From assembly GCF_018595675.2 (NCBI RefSeq), contig NZ_CP092333.1, positions 3,310,001-3,374,000 of the forward strand: a stretch of DNA of 64,000 nucleotides, given 5' to 3'. The stretch is from Flavihumibacter fluvii. Its GTDB lineage: Bacteria; Bacteroidota; Bacteroidia; Chitinophagales; Chitinophagaceae. Positions 26,507-34,444 of the stretch are shown here, piece after piece (within the stretch, counting starts at the first letter, position 1; each line of letters begins with the position of its first letter). Made by a program: the position numbers and the translations under genes. The notes below the pieces were generated by a model, which saw only the letters and a list, made by a program, of their open reading frames with translations, did no database searches and was not told the DNA's origin.

Positions 26507-29500
26507 TGAGAACAACAGCTGTCATATTATGCACCTGCCTGGTCTTCCTGTTTTCCTGTAAACAAAAGAATTCTCTTTTCGAAAGCATTCCGGGATCAGC
26601 ATCTGGCATCCGCTTTGTCAACAAAGTGGAAGAAAATGACAGGTATAATGTTCTTGAATACATGAATATTTATACTGGTGCCGGTGTTGCTGCAGGCGAT
26701 ATTGATAACGATGGCCTGACTGATCTTTTTTTCAGTGGAAATCAAACCAGCGGACGTTTGTATAAAAATAAAGGGAACCTGCAGTTTGAGGATATTACAG
26801 AAAAGGCAGGATTGTTATCCGACCGCTGGCAAACTGGTGTATCAATGGTTGACATCAACCAGGATGGCTGGTTAGATATCTATATAAATGTTTCGGGGTC
26901 TGAGAATTTCGGCAATTTGTCGAACCTGCTCTATATCAACAATAAGAATGGCAGCTTTAGTGAAAAAGCGGCTGAATATGGAATCGCCGACAAAAGGCTC
27001 ACCATGAACGCATCCTTTTTTGATTATGATAAGGATGGCGACCTTGACCTTTTCCTGATCACGAATCCGGCTGATGAAATGGTTTCGGGCATTAACAGCC
27101 TGAACGATCGCAAAGTAAATGGCGAATCTGCAGGTACCGACATCCTTTACCGCAACAATGGGGACGGCCACTTTACAGATGTTTCCAGGGAAGCAGGGAT
27201 CCTGATGGATGGCTATAGTTTAGGCGCTGCCATCAGTGATGTGAATAATGATGGCTGGCCGGATATCTATGTATCAAATGATTTTCTCACCAACGATATC
27301 CTGTATATCAATAACCGGAACGGGACCTTCACAGACGAAACAAGTAAACGGCTAAAGCATACCAGTTTTGCATCGATGGGCAATGATGTGGCAGATTTCA
27401 ACAATGATGGCTTCGCCGATATTTTTGTGCTGGATATGTTACCGGAAGATAATTACCGGAAAAAAATGATCATACCACCAGCCAGTTATGATAAGTTCCA
27501 GTTATCACTACTGAAAGGTTATGAACCCCAGTACACCCGCAACACCCTGCAACTGAATTCCGGTGACGGCCATTTCAGCGATATCGCTTTCTTGTCCGGT
27601 GTCAGCAGCACAGACTGGAGTTGGAGTGCCCTTTGGGCCGATTATGACAATGATGGCGATAAAGACCTGATGGTCACCAATGGCTTTTACCGCGACCTGG
27701 GCAACCTCGATTATATCCACTACCAGGCGCGTATGCAAAATCCCATGGGCAAACAAACGGCTAAAATAGCCGATAAACTGAAAGCCATCCGGGAGCTCGC
27801 GTCTATCCCATTGCCTGATTACCTATATGAAAATAATGGCGACCTCCGGTTTACAAAACGATCAGCTGACTGGGGATTTACAGAGCCGGGGTTTTCAAAT
27901 GGCGCCTGTTATGCCGATCTCGATAATGATGGCGACCTCGAACTAGTGATCAATCAATTTAACAGTGAAGCAAAACTTTTCAGGAACCATTCAAATGACC
28001 TGAAGAAAAATCATTTCCTGAAAGTTCAGCTCAACGGCAAAGCGCCTAACCTGCAGGGTATTGGTGCAAAGCTGAGCCTGTATACTGCATCCGGATCGCA
28101 ATTTCTTGAATTCAATCCTTACCGTGGATTTGAATCGACCATGGAACCTGTCCTGCATTTTGGCCTGGGAAAAGAGACCCGGGCAGACAGTTTAAAAATT
28201 GAATGGCCTGATGGAAAGATCCAGGTAGTAAAAAATATCCCGATTGACCAGTTGTTGAAAATCAGTTATGCCCCTGATGGCCGGCAACCTTCAATGGAAA
28301 CGCCCAATAATACCGCCATTCAAAATATCACACAAGGCTTAGGGCTGCAATACGGCCACAAGGAAAATGAATTTGTAGACTTTAAATTACAACCCTTGTT
28401 ACCGCATATGCATTCAATGAACGGTCCGGGTATTGCAGTTGGCGATGTGAATGGTGATGGGCTGGATGATTTTTATATTGGCTCAGCTTCGGGTGCTGCC
28501 GGCAGTGTCTTCCAGCAAACAAAAAATGGACAATTCAAACAAGTGGCCATCGAAGGGGTAAAGCAAAGCGAAGATATGGGTGCATTACTGTTTGATGCCG
28601 ACAACGATGCCGACCTTGATCTGTATATTGTAAGCGGTGGATCAGAAAATATGGCGGGTTCGGAAGCGCAGCAAGATCGCTTATACACCAATGATAGTAA
28701 AGGTAATTTTACTGCTGCAAGGTTACCAGATACGAAGGCCAGTGGTTCCTGTGTAATTGCCAGTGATTTTGACAGGGATGGGGACCTCGACCTGTTTGTG
28801 GGCGGCAGGGTTCTTCCGGGTAATTATCCTAGCCCGGCCCATTCTTATCTCCTGCAAAATGATACGAAATTGAAAGACCATCCGGTCTTTACGGATATCA
28901 CTCCGGCAGCATTGAAAAATGCGGGTATGGTGAGTGCCGCATTATGGACCGACACTGATAATGATGGCTGGATGGACCTGATAGTAGCGGGTGAGTTTAT
29001 GCCCATACAGTTGTATAAAAACAACCAGGGGAAATTATCGGCACCCGCCCAAAATACCGGATTGGAGAACAGTTCCGGATGGTGGAACAGCATTAGTGGT
29101 GCAGATTTTGACCAGGATGGAGATATAGATTATGTAGCGGGAAACCTGGGATTGAATACCCGGCACAAAGCATCAGAACAACAACCCCTTTGTGTGTATG
29201 CCAAGGATTATGATAAAAATGGTCTTATCGATCCGGTAATGTGTTATTATGTGTTGGGTAAGAATTATATATATCCGTCCCGGGATGAGATGATCAAACA
29301 GATCAACAGCATGCGGGGAAGGTTTCCCACTTACGAATCCTATGCATCGGTAAAGTTTGAAGAATCCTTTACGCCACAGGAAATCAGTGATGCACAAATT
29401 GTCCGGGCCACCTGTTTCGAAACAAGCTATATAGAGAACATGGGGAATGGAAAATTCAAGCGAACTGCCCTGCCATTGGCTGCGCAGGTAGCGCCTGTTT

Positions 29501-29985
29501 TTGGAATCATCCCCAGGGACATCAATGAAGACGGCCTGGCCGACCTGGTCATTACCGGGAATTCGTATGCAACAGAGGCTTCTACCGGACGATATGACGC
29601 CATGAAAGGTTTGATACTGGTCAATGATGGTAATGGTGTATTCCATGAAGACAAGCACCTTTCGAAAGGATTCATTGCGGAAAAAGACACCAAGGGAACC
29701 GCACTGATGTATTCTGCAGACGACCACCCGGTTTTACTGGTTGCCAATAACAATGATACATTACAGGCGTTTTCATTACCTTCTTCCGGCAATAAAATCC
29801 GGCTGCAGGATAAGGATGCATATGCCATCATACATACAACAGCTGGAAAACAATTCCGGCAGGAGTTTTATTATGGGGATAATTACCTGTCATCCGGATC
29901 ACGTAAACTTGAATGGACAAAAAACATTCAATCAATCGTTATTTTTGACAATAAAGGCAAATCGCGCAATGGGAAGAAGGAGTAG
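26506..29985 (+). CDS. Giant FG-GAP/VCBS and ASPIC-UnbV repeat lipoprotein (second of two)
   Basis: 1159-residue paralogue of the preceding protein with the same architecture: lipobox FLFSC (Cys18), first propeller with DIDNDGLTDLFF, DYDKDGDLDLFL, DVNNDGWPDIYV, an ASPIC/UnbV domain near 500-590, and a second propeller with DVNGDGLDDFYI and DFDQDGDIDYVA. The start codon shares its A with the preceding TGA, so the two are translationally coupled and likely work as a pair. The 3' end overlaps the haloperoxidase gene by 17 nt. The tandem arrangement shows a gene duplication followed by divergence. Confidence 0.9.
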   Translation: MRTTAVILCTCLVFLFSCKQKNSLFESIPGSASGIRFVNKVEENDRYNVLEYMNIYTGAGVAAGDIDNDGLTDLFFSGNQTSGRLYKNKGNLQFEDITEKAGLLSDRWQTGVSMVDINQDGWLDIYINVSGSENFGNLSNLLYINNKNGSFSEKAAEYGIADKRLTMNASFFDYDKDGDLDLFLITNPADEMVSGINSLNDRKVNGESAGTDILYRNNGDGHFTDVSREAGILMDGYSLGAAISDVNNDGWPDIYVSNDFLTNDILYINNRNGTFTDETSKRLKHTSFASMGNDVADFNNDGFADIFVLDMLPEDNYRKKMIIPPASYDKFQLSLLKGYEPQYTRNTLQLNSGDGHFSDIAFLSGVSSTDWSWSALWADYDNDGDKDLMVTNGFYRDLGNLDYIHYQARMQNPMGKQTAKIADKLKAIRELASIPLPDYLYENNGDLRFTKRSADWGFTEPGFSNGACYADLDNDGDLELVINQFNSEAKLFRNHSNDLKKNHFLKVQLNGKAPNLQGIGAKLSLYTASGSQFLEFNPYRGFESTMEPVLHFGLGKETRADSLKIEWPDGKIQVVKNIPIDQLLKISYAPDGRQPSMETPNNTAIQNITQGLGLQYGHKENEFVDFKLQPLLPHMHSMNGPGIAVGDVNGDGLDDFYIGSASGAAGSVFQQTKNGQFKQVAIEGVKQSEDMGALLFDADNDADLDLYIVSGGSENMAGSEAQQDRLYTNDSKGNFTAARLPDTKASGSCVIASDFDRDGDLDLFVGGRVLPGNYPSPAHSYLLQNDTKLKDHPVFTDITPAALKNAGMVSAALWTDTDNDGWMDLIVAGEFMPIQLYKNNQGKLSAPAQNTGLENSSGWWNSISGADFDQDGDIDYVAGNLGLNTRHKASEQQPLCVYAKDYDKNGLIDPVMCYYVLGKNYIYPSRDEMIKQINSMRGRFPTYESYASVKFEESFTPQEISDAQIVRATCFETSYIENMGNGKFKRTALPLAAQVAPVFGIIPRDINEDGLADLVITGNSYATEASTGRYDAMKGLILVNDGNGVFHEDKHLSKGFIAEKDTKGTALMYSADDHPVLLVANNNDTLQAFSLPSSGNKIRLQDKDAYAIIHTTAGKQFRQEFYYGDNYLSSGSRKLEWTKNIQSIVIFDNKGKSRNGKKE

Positions 29986-31309
29986 AAATATAATAGTTGT
30001 TCTGGCAATGATTAGCATGCAAGCGACTATATTGACGGGATGTCATACCGCAACATCAAAAAATGATTATGCGCAATTTTCCGGGGACCAGTTGGTCAAA
30101 TGGAATAAAGACCTCACACAGGTTGTGATCACAGATGTACTGACGCCACCAGTTTGCAGCAGGGTATATGCTTATTCGAATATAGCTGCCTATGAGGCCC
30201 TTTTACCTGCATACCCGGGAACTACATCCTATGCAAATAAACTAAACTGCCTGCAGGCGATAAAACCGCCTGATGGAGATGTGAAGGGTTATGATTTCGC
30301 CATATCGGGTATCATCGCTTTTAGTACGGTGGCACAAAAACTGGTCTTCAACAGTGAGGCCATACTTGATCTTGAAGCGGAATACCTGGAGGCGTTGGGT
30401 TCATATGGCCTGGATGAAAAAATCCAGGAAAGATCCGTACAATATGGCCGGGAGGTTGGCCAGCAGATCATTGAATGGGCCACCAAAGATGGCTACCTCC
30501 AGCGCAATTCACATCCTGCCTATATTGTAACGAAAGCAACCGGCAGATGGGTGCCAACGCCGCCCGACTATATGGATGCAGTAGAACCAAACTGGAATAC
30601 CCTGCGACCCTTCACTTTAGATTCAGCGGCACAATTCCGTCCGGCACCCCCCATCCCCTTCGATACAATAAAGGGATCAGCCTATTACCAGATGGTAATG
30701 GAGGTATATGATGCCGCAAAAAAACCTGCTGCTTCCCATATAGACGTCGCCAAATTCTGGGATTGTAATCCGAATATTTCAGTGACCCAGGGCCATGTCA
30801 CATATTTCCAGCAAAAGATCTCGCCTGCCGGGCATTGGATCCATGTGGCAGGATCAATATGCGAAAAAGAGCAATACGACCTGGTGAAAACGGCCGGCAT
30901 ATTATCAAAGGTTGCCATCGCCATTGCAGATGGATTCATCAGTTGCTGGGAAGCCAAATACCACTACAATACCATCCGGCCCGAAACGGTGATCAATAAA
31001 TACATTGATAAAGACTGGCGGCCGTTATTGCAAACACCGCCTTTCCCTGAATACCCAAGCGGGCATAGTGTTATTTCCGGAGCCGCATCTTCAGTTTTGA
31101 CCACCCTGGTGCGGGATAATTATGCCTATACCGATTCAACTGAATTACCTTTTGGAATGCCATCCCGTCAATTCAAATCATTTAACGAAGCTGCAAATGA
31201 AGCTTCCATCAGCCGCTTATATGGGGGCATCCATTTTACACCTGCCTTGAATAATGGGCTTGAAGAAGGCCGGAAAATCGCCCAGCATGCCCTGGGTAAA
31301 TTACCATAA
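29969..31309 (+). CDS. Vanadium-dependent haloperoxidase / PAP2-like lipoprotein
   Basis: 446 residues from ATG 29969, which gives a clean lipoprotein signal (ILTGC, Cys25); earlier in-frame starts run inside the preceding gene. The complete vanadate-binding signature is present: K330-x6-R337-P338, PSGH at 363-366, and SR 415-416 with His422. These residues bind vanadate in haloperoxidases or phosphate in type 2 phosphatidic acid phosphatases, and His366 is in the position of the acid/base His. It is exported and lipid-anchored. It is translationally coupled to the two FG-GAP lipoproteins. Halide oxidation versus phosphatase activity cannot be told from sequence. The stop is only 3 nt from the convergent GNAT stop. 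Confidence 0.9.
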   Translation: MGRRSRNIIVVLAMISMQATILTGCHTATSKNDYAQFSGDQLVKWNKDLTQVVITDVLTPPVCSRVYAYSNIAAYEALLPAYPGTTSYANKLNCLQAIKPPDGDVKGYDFAISGIIAFSTVAQKLVFNSEAILDLEAEYLEALGSYGLDEKIQERSVQYGREVGQQIIEWATKDGYLQRNSHPAYIVTKATGRWVPTPPDYMDAVEPNWNTLRPFTLDSAAQFRPAPPIPFDTIKGSAYYQMVMEVYDAAKKPAASHIDVAKFWDCNPNISVTQGHVTYFQQKISPAGHWIHVAGSICEKEQYDLVKTAGILSKVAIAIADGFISCWEAKYHYNTIRPETVINKYIDKDWRPLLQTPPFPEYPSGHSVISGAASSVLTTLVRDNYAYTDSTELPFGMPSRQFKSFNEAANEASISRLYGGIHFTPALNNGLEEGRKIAQHALGKLP

Positions 31310-31312
31310 GGA

Positions 31313-31606
31313 TCAGCTATCGCCGCCATTCTTAATAACCAGGAAATTATATTCCGGGTGCCTTTTGAGATAGGTAGCCACGAATGGACAATATACCATC
31401 ACCTGTATTTTATTCGCTTTGGCATATTCCAGGGCAAATTTTGCTAATGCAGACGCGATACCTTTCCCTTCCAGTGATTCAGGAACAAAGGTATGCATGA
31501 GCGCAAGTGCCTGTTTATACCACCGGTATTCCAGGTAAGCCTGTTCGCCATTTAAAGTCGCCTGGAACTGCTGTTGTTGTTGATTGTCCGTAATAACAAT
31601 ATCCAT
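31313..31606 (-). CDS. YidJ/Gtn-like small GNAT N-acetyltransferase
   Basis: 97 residues, a minimal GNAT fold of the PF14542 type: the central strand and acetyl-CoA loop read MHTFVPESLEGKGIASALAKFAL, followed by VMVYCPFVATYLKRHPEY. The protein is cytoplasmic; the acceptor is unknown. It lies 34 nt after the DUF4249 gene on the same strand and may be read through from that operon, although its job is probably unrelated. Confidence 0.88.
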   Translation of the reverse strand: MDIVITDNQQQQQFQATLNGEQAYLEYRWYKQALALMHTFVPESLEGKGIASALAKFALEYAKANKIQVMVYCPFVATYLKRHPEYNFLVIKNGGDS

Positions 31607-31640
31607 ACCCGGAATTTTAATTTGAACAGGTTATCCCCCC

Positions 31641-32798
31641 TTACCAGTATGATGGTTTTGCAGTATTCCCGCCCCGCAGTGTGCAATCGTAGCAAGACCT
31701 GCTTGAGATATATACATATTGATTTTGGGTGCGTTCAACATAGGTAACGGGGCCATTGAAAGGATCAGCCAGTATGAAAGCCTCTGCTTCTGCTACAGTT
31801 TTTGATAAACGGGGGCAGTTGTCGGTATCATCTATTACAGGCCACGAACTCAGTTCAGAATTACGGATAAAAATCCTCTTCTCCGAAACCTGTCCGACTG
31901 AAACATAACCGATAACTTCCCTGGCCGGTTCATTGATACAGGTAATATTTGTCGGCATCCTGGAGGGCTGCGGGTCGAATAGTGTTCCCGTAAGTTCCGT
32001 GTTCTTTTTCAGGATATCCCAGAAATTATAGGCTTCTTTTGACAAGCCAAGTTGTTTTACCAAAATGCTATACCGCACCGAAAGCTTATTCTGGTCTAAC
32101 GGAAAAGTTTTTGTCAGCGTATTCAAGGGCTGGTAACTGATCACATCATCCTGCAAGGCAATGCTATTAGCGATATGTATATTTTTTGATGAGTCTTTCT
32201 TCCAGCAGGTGAATACCTGTTCTTCCATTGGCCGACTTACAATACTGCCGTTTTCAAATTTCAGGGTGGCTTCATACCAGGAGTGATACTCCCAGGTTTC
32301 TTCATATTCCCATCTGTAGTACCGGGTTGCATTTGAAGGATCATGGGTATGTACAAAAAGATTCAATTCATCGGGTTGTTCCCAGGTAATACTGTCAATT
32401 TCAGGTGTGTGTACCACGTCCTGCAATGCTGATTCATACTGGTCGCCCCTTTCTGTCTGAATCAATACTTTATACCTGTCCCCGGCAGGCAGGGTCAGGG
32501 TAGAACGGTAGGTGCCATTGAATTCCTGGAGCAGTGGCCAGGTTGTTCCGGTCGAGGAGACAATGATAACAGCGGCATTAAATTCAGGGATACCTGCAGT
32601 ACTGCTTTCTATAGGGCTTAGCCGGCTTAACTTAAACGTATTCTCCGCATTCTCCCCCACCGCGATAGTGCCTTCAACAACCAGTATAGAGTTATCCAAT
32701 GCACCGGCTGGTGCATCAAAGGGCTTCTTACAGCCAAACAGGGCAAGGATAAAGCATCCTGTTAGCAGCAATTGCTGTATGGTCTTATACATCATCAT
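31641..32798 (-). CDS. DUF4249 outer-membrane-associated lipoprotein
   Basis: 385 residues, lipobox LFGCKK (Cys23). DUF4249 features include LDNSILVVEGTIAVGENAENTFKLSR near the N-terminus, a beta-rich middle, and a C-terminal Cys pair (SCYDC). These proteins are typically encoded just after a TonB-dependent receptor, as here, and may serve as its surface lipoprotein, functionally like SusD. It overlaps the upstream MG2-like gene by 4 nt (ATGA), which indicates translational coupling. Confidence 0.88.
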   Translation of the reverse strand: MMMYKTIQQLLLTGCFILALFGCKKPFDAPAGALDNSILVVEGTIAVGENAENTFKLSRLSPIESSTAGIPEFNAAVIIVSSTGTTWPLLQEFNGTYRSTLTLPAGDRYKVLIQTERGDQYESALQDVVHTPEIDSITWEQPDELNLFVHTHDPSNATRYYRWEYEETWEYHSWYEATLKFENGSIVSRPMEEQVFTCWKKDSSKNIHIANSIALQDDVISYQPLNTLTKTFPLDQNKLSVRYSILVKQLGLSKEAYNFWDILKKNTELTGTLFDPQPSRMPTNITCINEPAREVIGYVSVGQVSEKRIFIRNSELSSWPVIDDTDNCPRLSKTVAEAEAFILADPFNGPVTYVERTQNQYVYISSRSCYDCTLRGGNTAKPSYW

Positions 32799-34444
32799 TC
32801 AATATCTATAATTTTCTCACCATAAAATGATACACCATTTTGATCTTTCCCGCTCAGCACTATTTTATAGCGACCATCTGCATCTGACGTAAAAAACCGA
32901 ATGACCTGCCTGCCATCACTATTTGCCTGGGTACTGTTGTCAAAATACAACAGGTTCCGGAGGTTGGGCTGCGGGTCAAAAGTTTTGTTATCATAATTCC
33001 TGAAATCAGGAGCGGCAGGAATCTGGATGCCGCTATATGGGTAGATAATGTCCCTTTCCGGGAGTGTAAATCCAGCCAAGTCACCTTTATACGTCTTATA
33101 ATGTACTACGCCGTTGAACAGGGTATCCCCTAAATAATATTTCCTGCTCATGACATCTATTGATTTCACCAGCAGGGGATCGAAAGCCATTAAAGCTTTC
33201 ATATCCTGGATAGGAATACCATCGAGCATGACCAGTCCATTCGTTTCAAAATAAGATTTAAATGGTTCATCCAGAACCTGCAAAACCGGTGAATTTGTTT
33301 CCCCATTCCTTACCCTTACTTCCGGTACAAACTCCAGTAAAATTTCCTTCATATCCGGAAAGCGTACATAATTATCCAATGCATAGAAATGGTCAGGCTT
33401 GCCATAAAAATCCGTGGTATCAGATGCCAGTATAGTATATTTTTTTAGTGGCCCGCCAAAATAACCTTTCTGTGAACGGTAACTAAGCACTCTTTCCTCA
33501 ATTGCAGTCCGCATCCTTTCAGTTAAGTTCAGGCAGGGAAAATCAATAGGCGGATGAATCGTACTATCCTCTTCCATCTCGATCCGGTACCGTTGGTCGT
33601 TACTTCCTTCAATAGAAAAAACCACCTGGGTTTCCCCGTAAATAAATGGCAGGATGAGCCTGACCCTTCCTTCATCATCTGAAACCCCGGATGTTATTTT
33701 TGCCTGGTCACCCATGACTGAAGCGAAAAGTCTGATGCCTTTTTTTGGGGCTCCTTCTATGGAAGAACGGACTCTTGCATTGATGATGTTTCCTTCCGTT
33801 TCAAATTCGCCCATTGCCGGATGCTCCGATTGCAAATGAAAGCTGCTGCTCACACTATCTGCAAATTCAGCCAGGAGATCATATCTCTTTACAATGACGG
33901 TATAGTTGGCATTTACAGGCAATCCCTTACTGTTCACCACCACTTTTTCACGCCTGGTATAAGTATCCTTATCCGTATCAAGGCCAACCTTCTGCAAGGT
34001 TTGCAACTGGTCTGCGGCTGATTGCTGTGGAGACACAGAACATGTTGCCGGTGGAATCTTTGGATTAATCACCAGCAACGGGCGCATTTCAACAGATGAG
34101 GCCAATCCCGGCACGTAGGTATCCAGGAAGTAATAATCTGAAATAAGGTCTGTCGGGACTTCCATTGAACCTGAAAATTTTCCCTGGATATGCAATAACC
34201 GCACTTCAGCTTTTACCTGTCCCTTCCTGTCGAGCAGCTGTACCTGGACGGATTTTGGCGTTAGCGCAGCAGTTGTGATATCGCCTTCAAGCCAGATATC
34301 CTCACCACATACATAAACATTCTGGTCCGGCCGAACAGACATATTTACAGGAACTCCCTGTTGGGCAGTAGCCCAAATGCTTACAATTAAAAAGAGTGTT
34401 GTATATATACTGTTCTTCAACATGGTGTCATTTAGCCTTTTCAT
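32795..34444 (-). CDS. Secreted MG2-like (alpha-2-macroglobulin-type) protein
   Basis: 549 residues with a signal peptide (ending ATAQQ). The N-terminal domain NMSVRPDQNVYVCGEDIWLEGDI has the MG2 pattern of macroglobulin-like beta sandwiches in Bacteroidota TonB operons, and a second such domain follows near residue 160 (DTDKDTYTRREKVVVNSK). The remainder is beta-rich with a plug-like segment (GLVMLDGIPIQDM) that resembles TonB-receptor plugs without a barrel. It shares one base with the TonB receptor stop and 4 nt with the DUF4249 start. Its role is unknown; it probably assists uptake at the outer membrane. Confidence 0.78.
   Translation of the reverse strand: MKRLNDTMLKNSIYTTLFLIVSIWATAQQGVPVNMSVRPDQNVYVCGEDIWLEGDITTAALTPKSVQVQLLDRKGQVKAEVRLLHIQGKFSGSMEVPTDLISDYYFLDTYVPGLASSVEMRPLLVINPKIPPATCSVSPQQSAADQLQTLQKVGLDTDKDTYTRREKVVVNSKGLPVNANYTVIVKRYDLLAEFADSVSSSFHLQSEHPAMGEFETEGNIINARVRSSIEGAPKKGIRLFASVMGDQAKITSGVSDDEGRVRLILPFIYGETQVVFSIEGSNDQRYRIEMEEDSTIHPPIDFPCLNLTERMRTAIEERVLSYRSQKGYFGGPLKKYTILASDTTDFYGKPDHFYALDNYVRFPDMKEILLEFVPEVRVRNGETNSPVLQVLDEPFKSYFETNGLVMLDGIPIQDMKALMAFDPLLVKSIDVMSRKYYLGDTLFNGVVHYKTYKGDLAGFTLPERDIIYPYSGIQIPAAPDFRNYDNKTFDPQPNLRNLLYFDNSTQANSDGRQVIRFFTSDADGRYKIVLSGKDQNGVSFYGEKIIDIE

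Noticed and set aside
23200-29650. Repeated short motifs (GATNNNGATGG-like) that could suggest a DNA repeat or CRISPR
   Set aside because: They are codon-level echoes of FG-GAP calcium loops in two paralogous proteins; spacing is irregular and there are no spacers.
29741-29968. Upstream extension of the haloperoxidase frame
   Set aside because: It lies inside the preceding FG-GAP gene; ATG 29969 gives a proper lipoprotein signal peptide.
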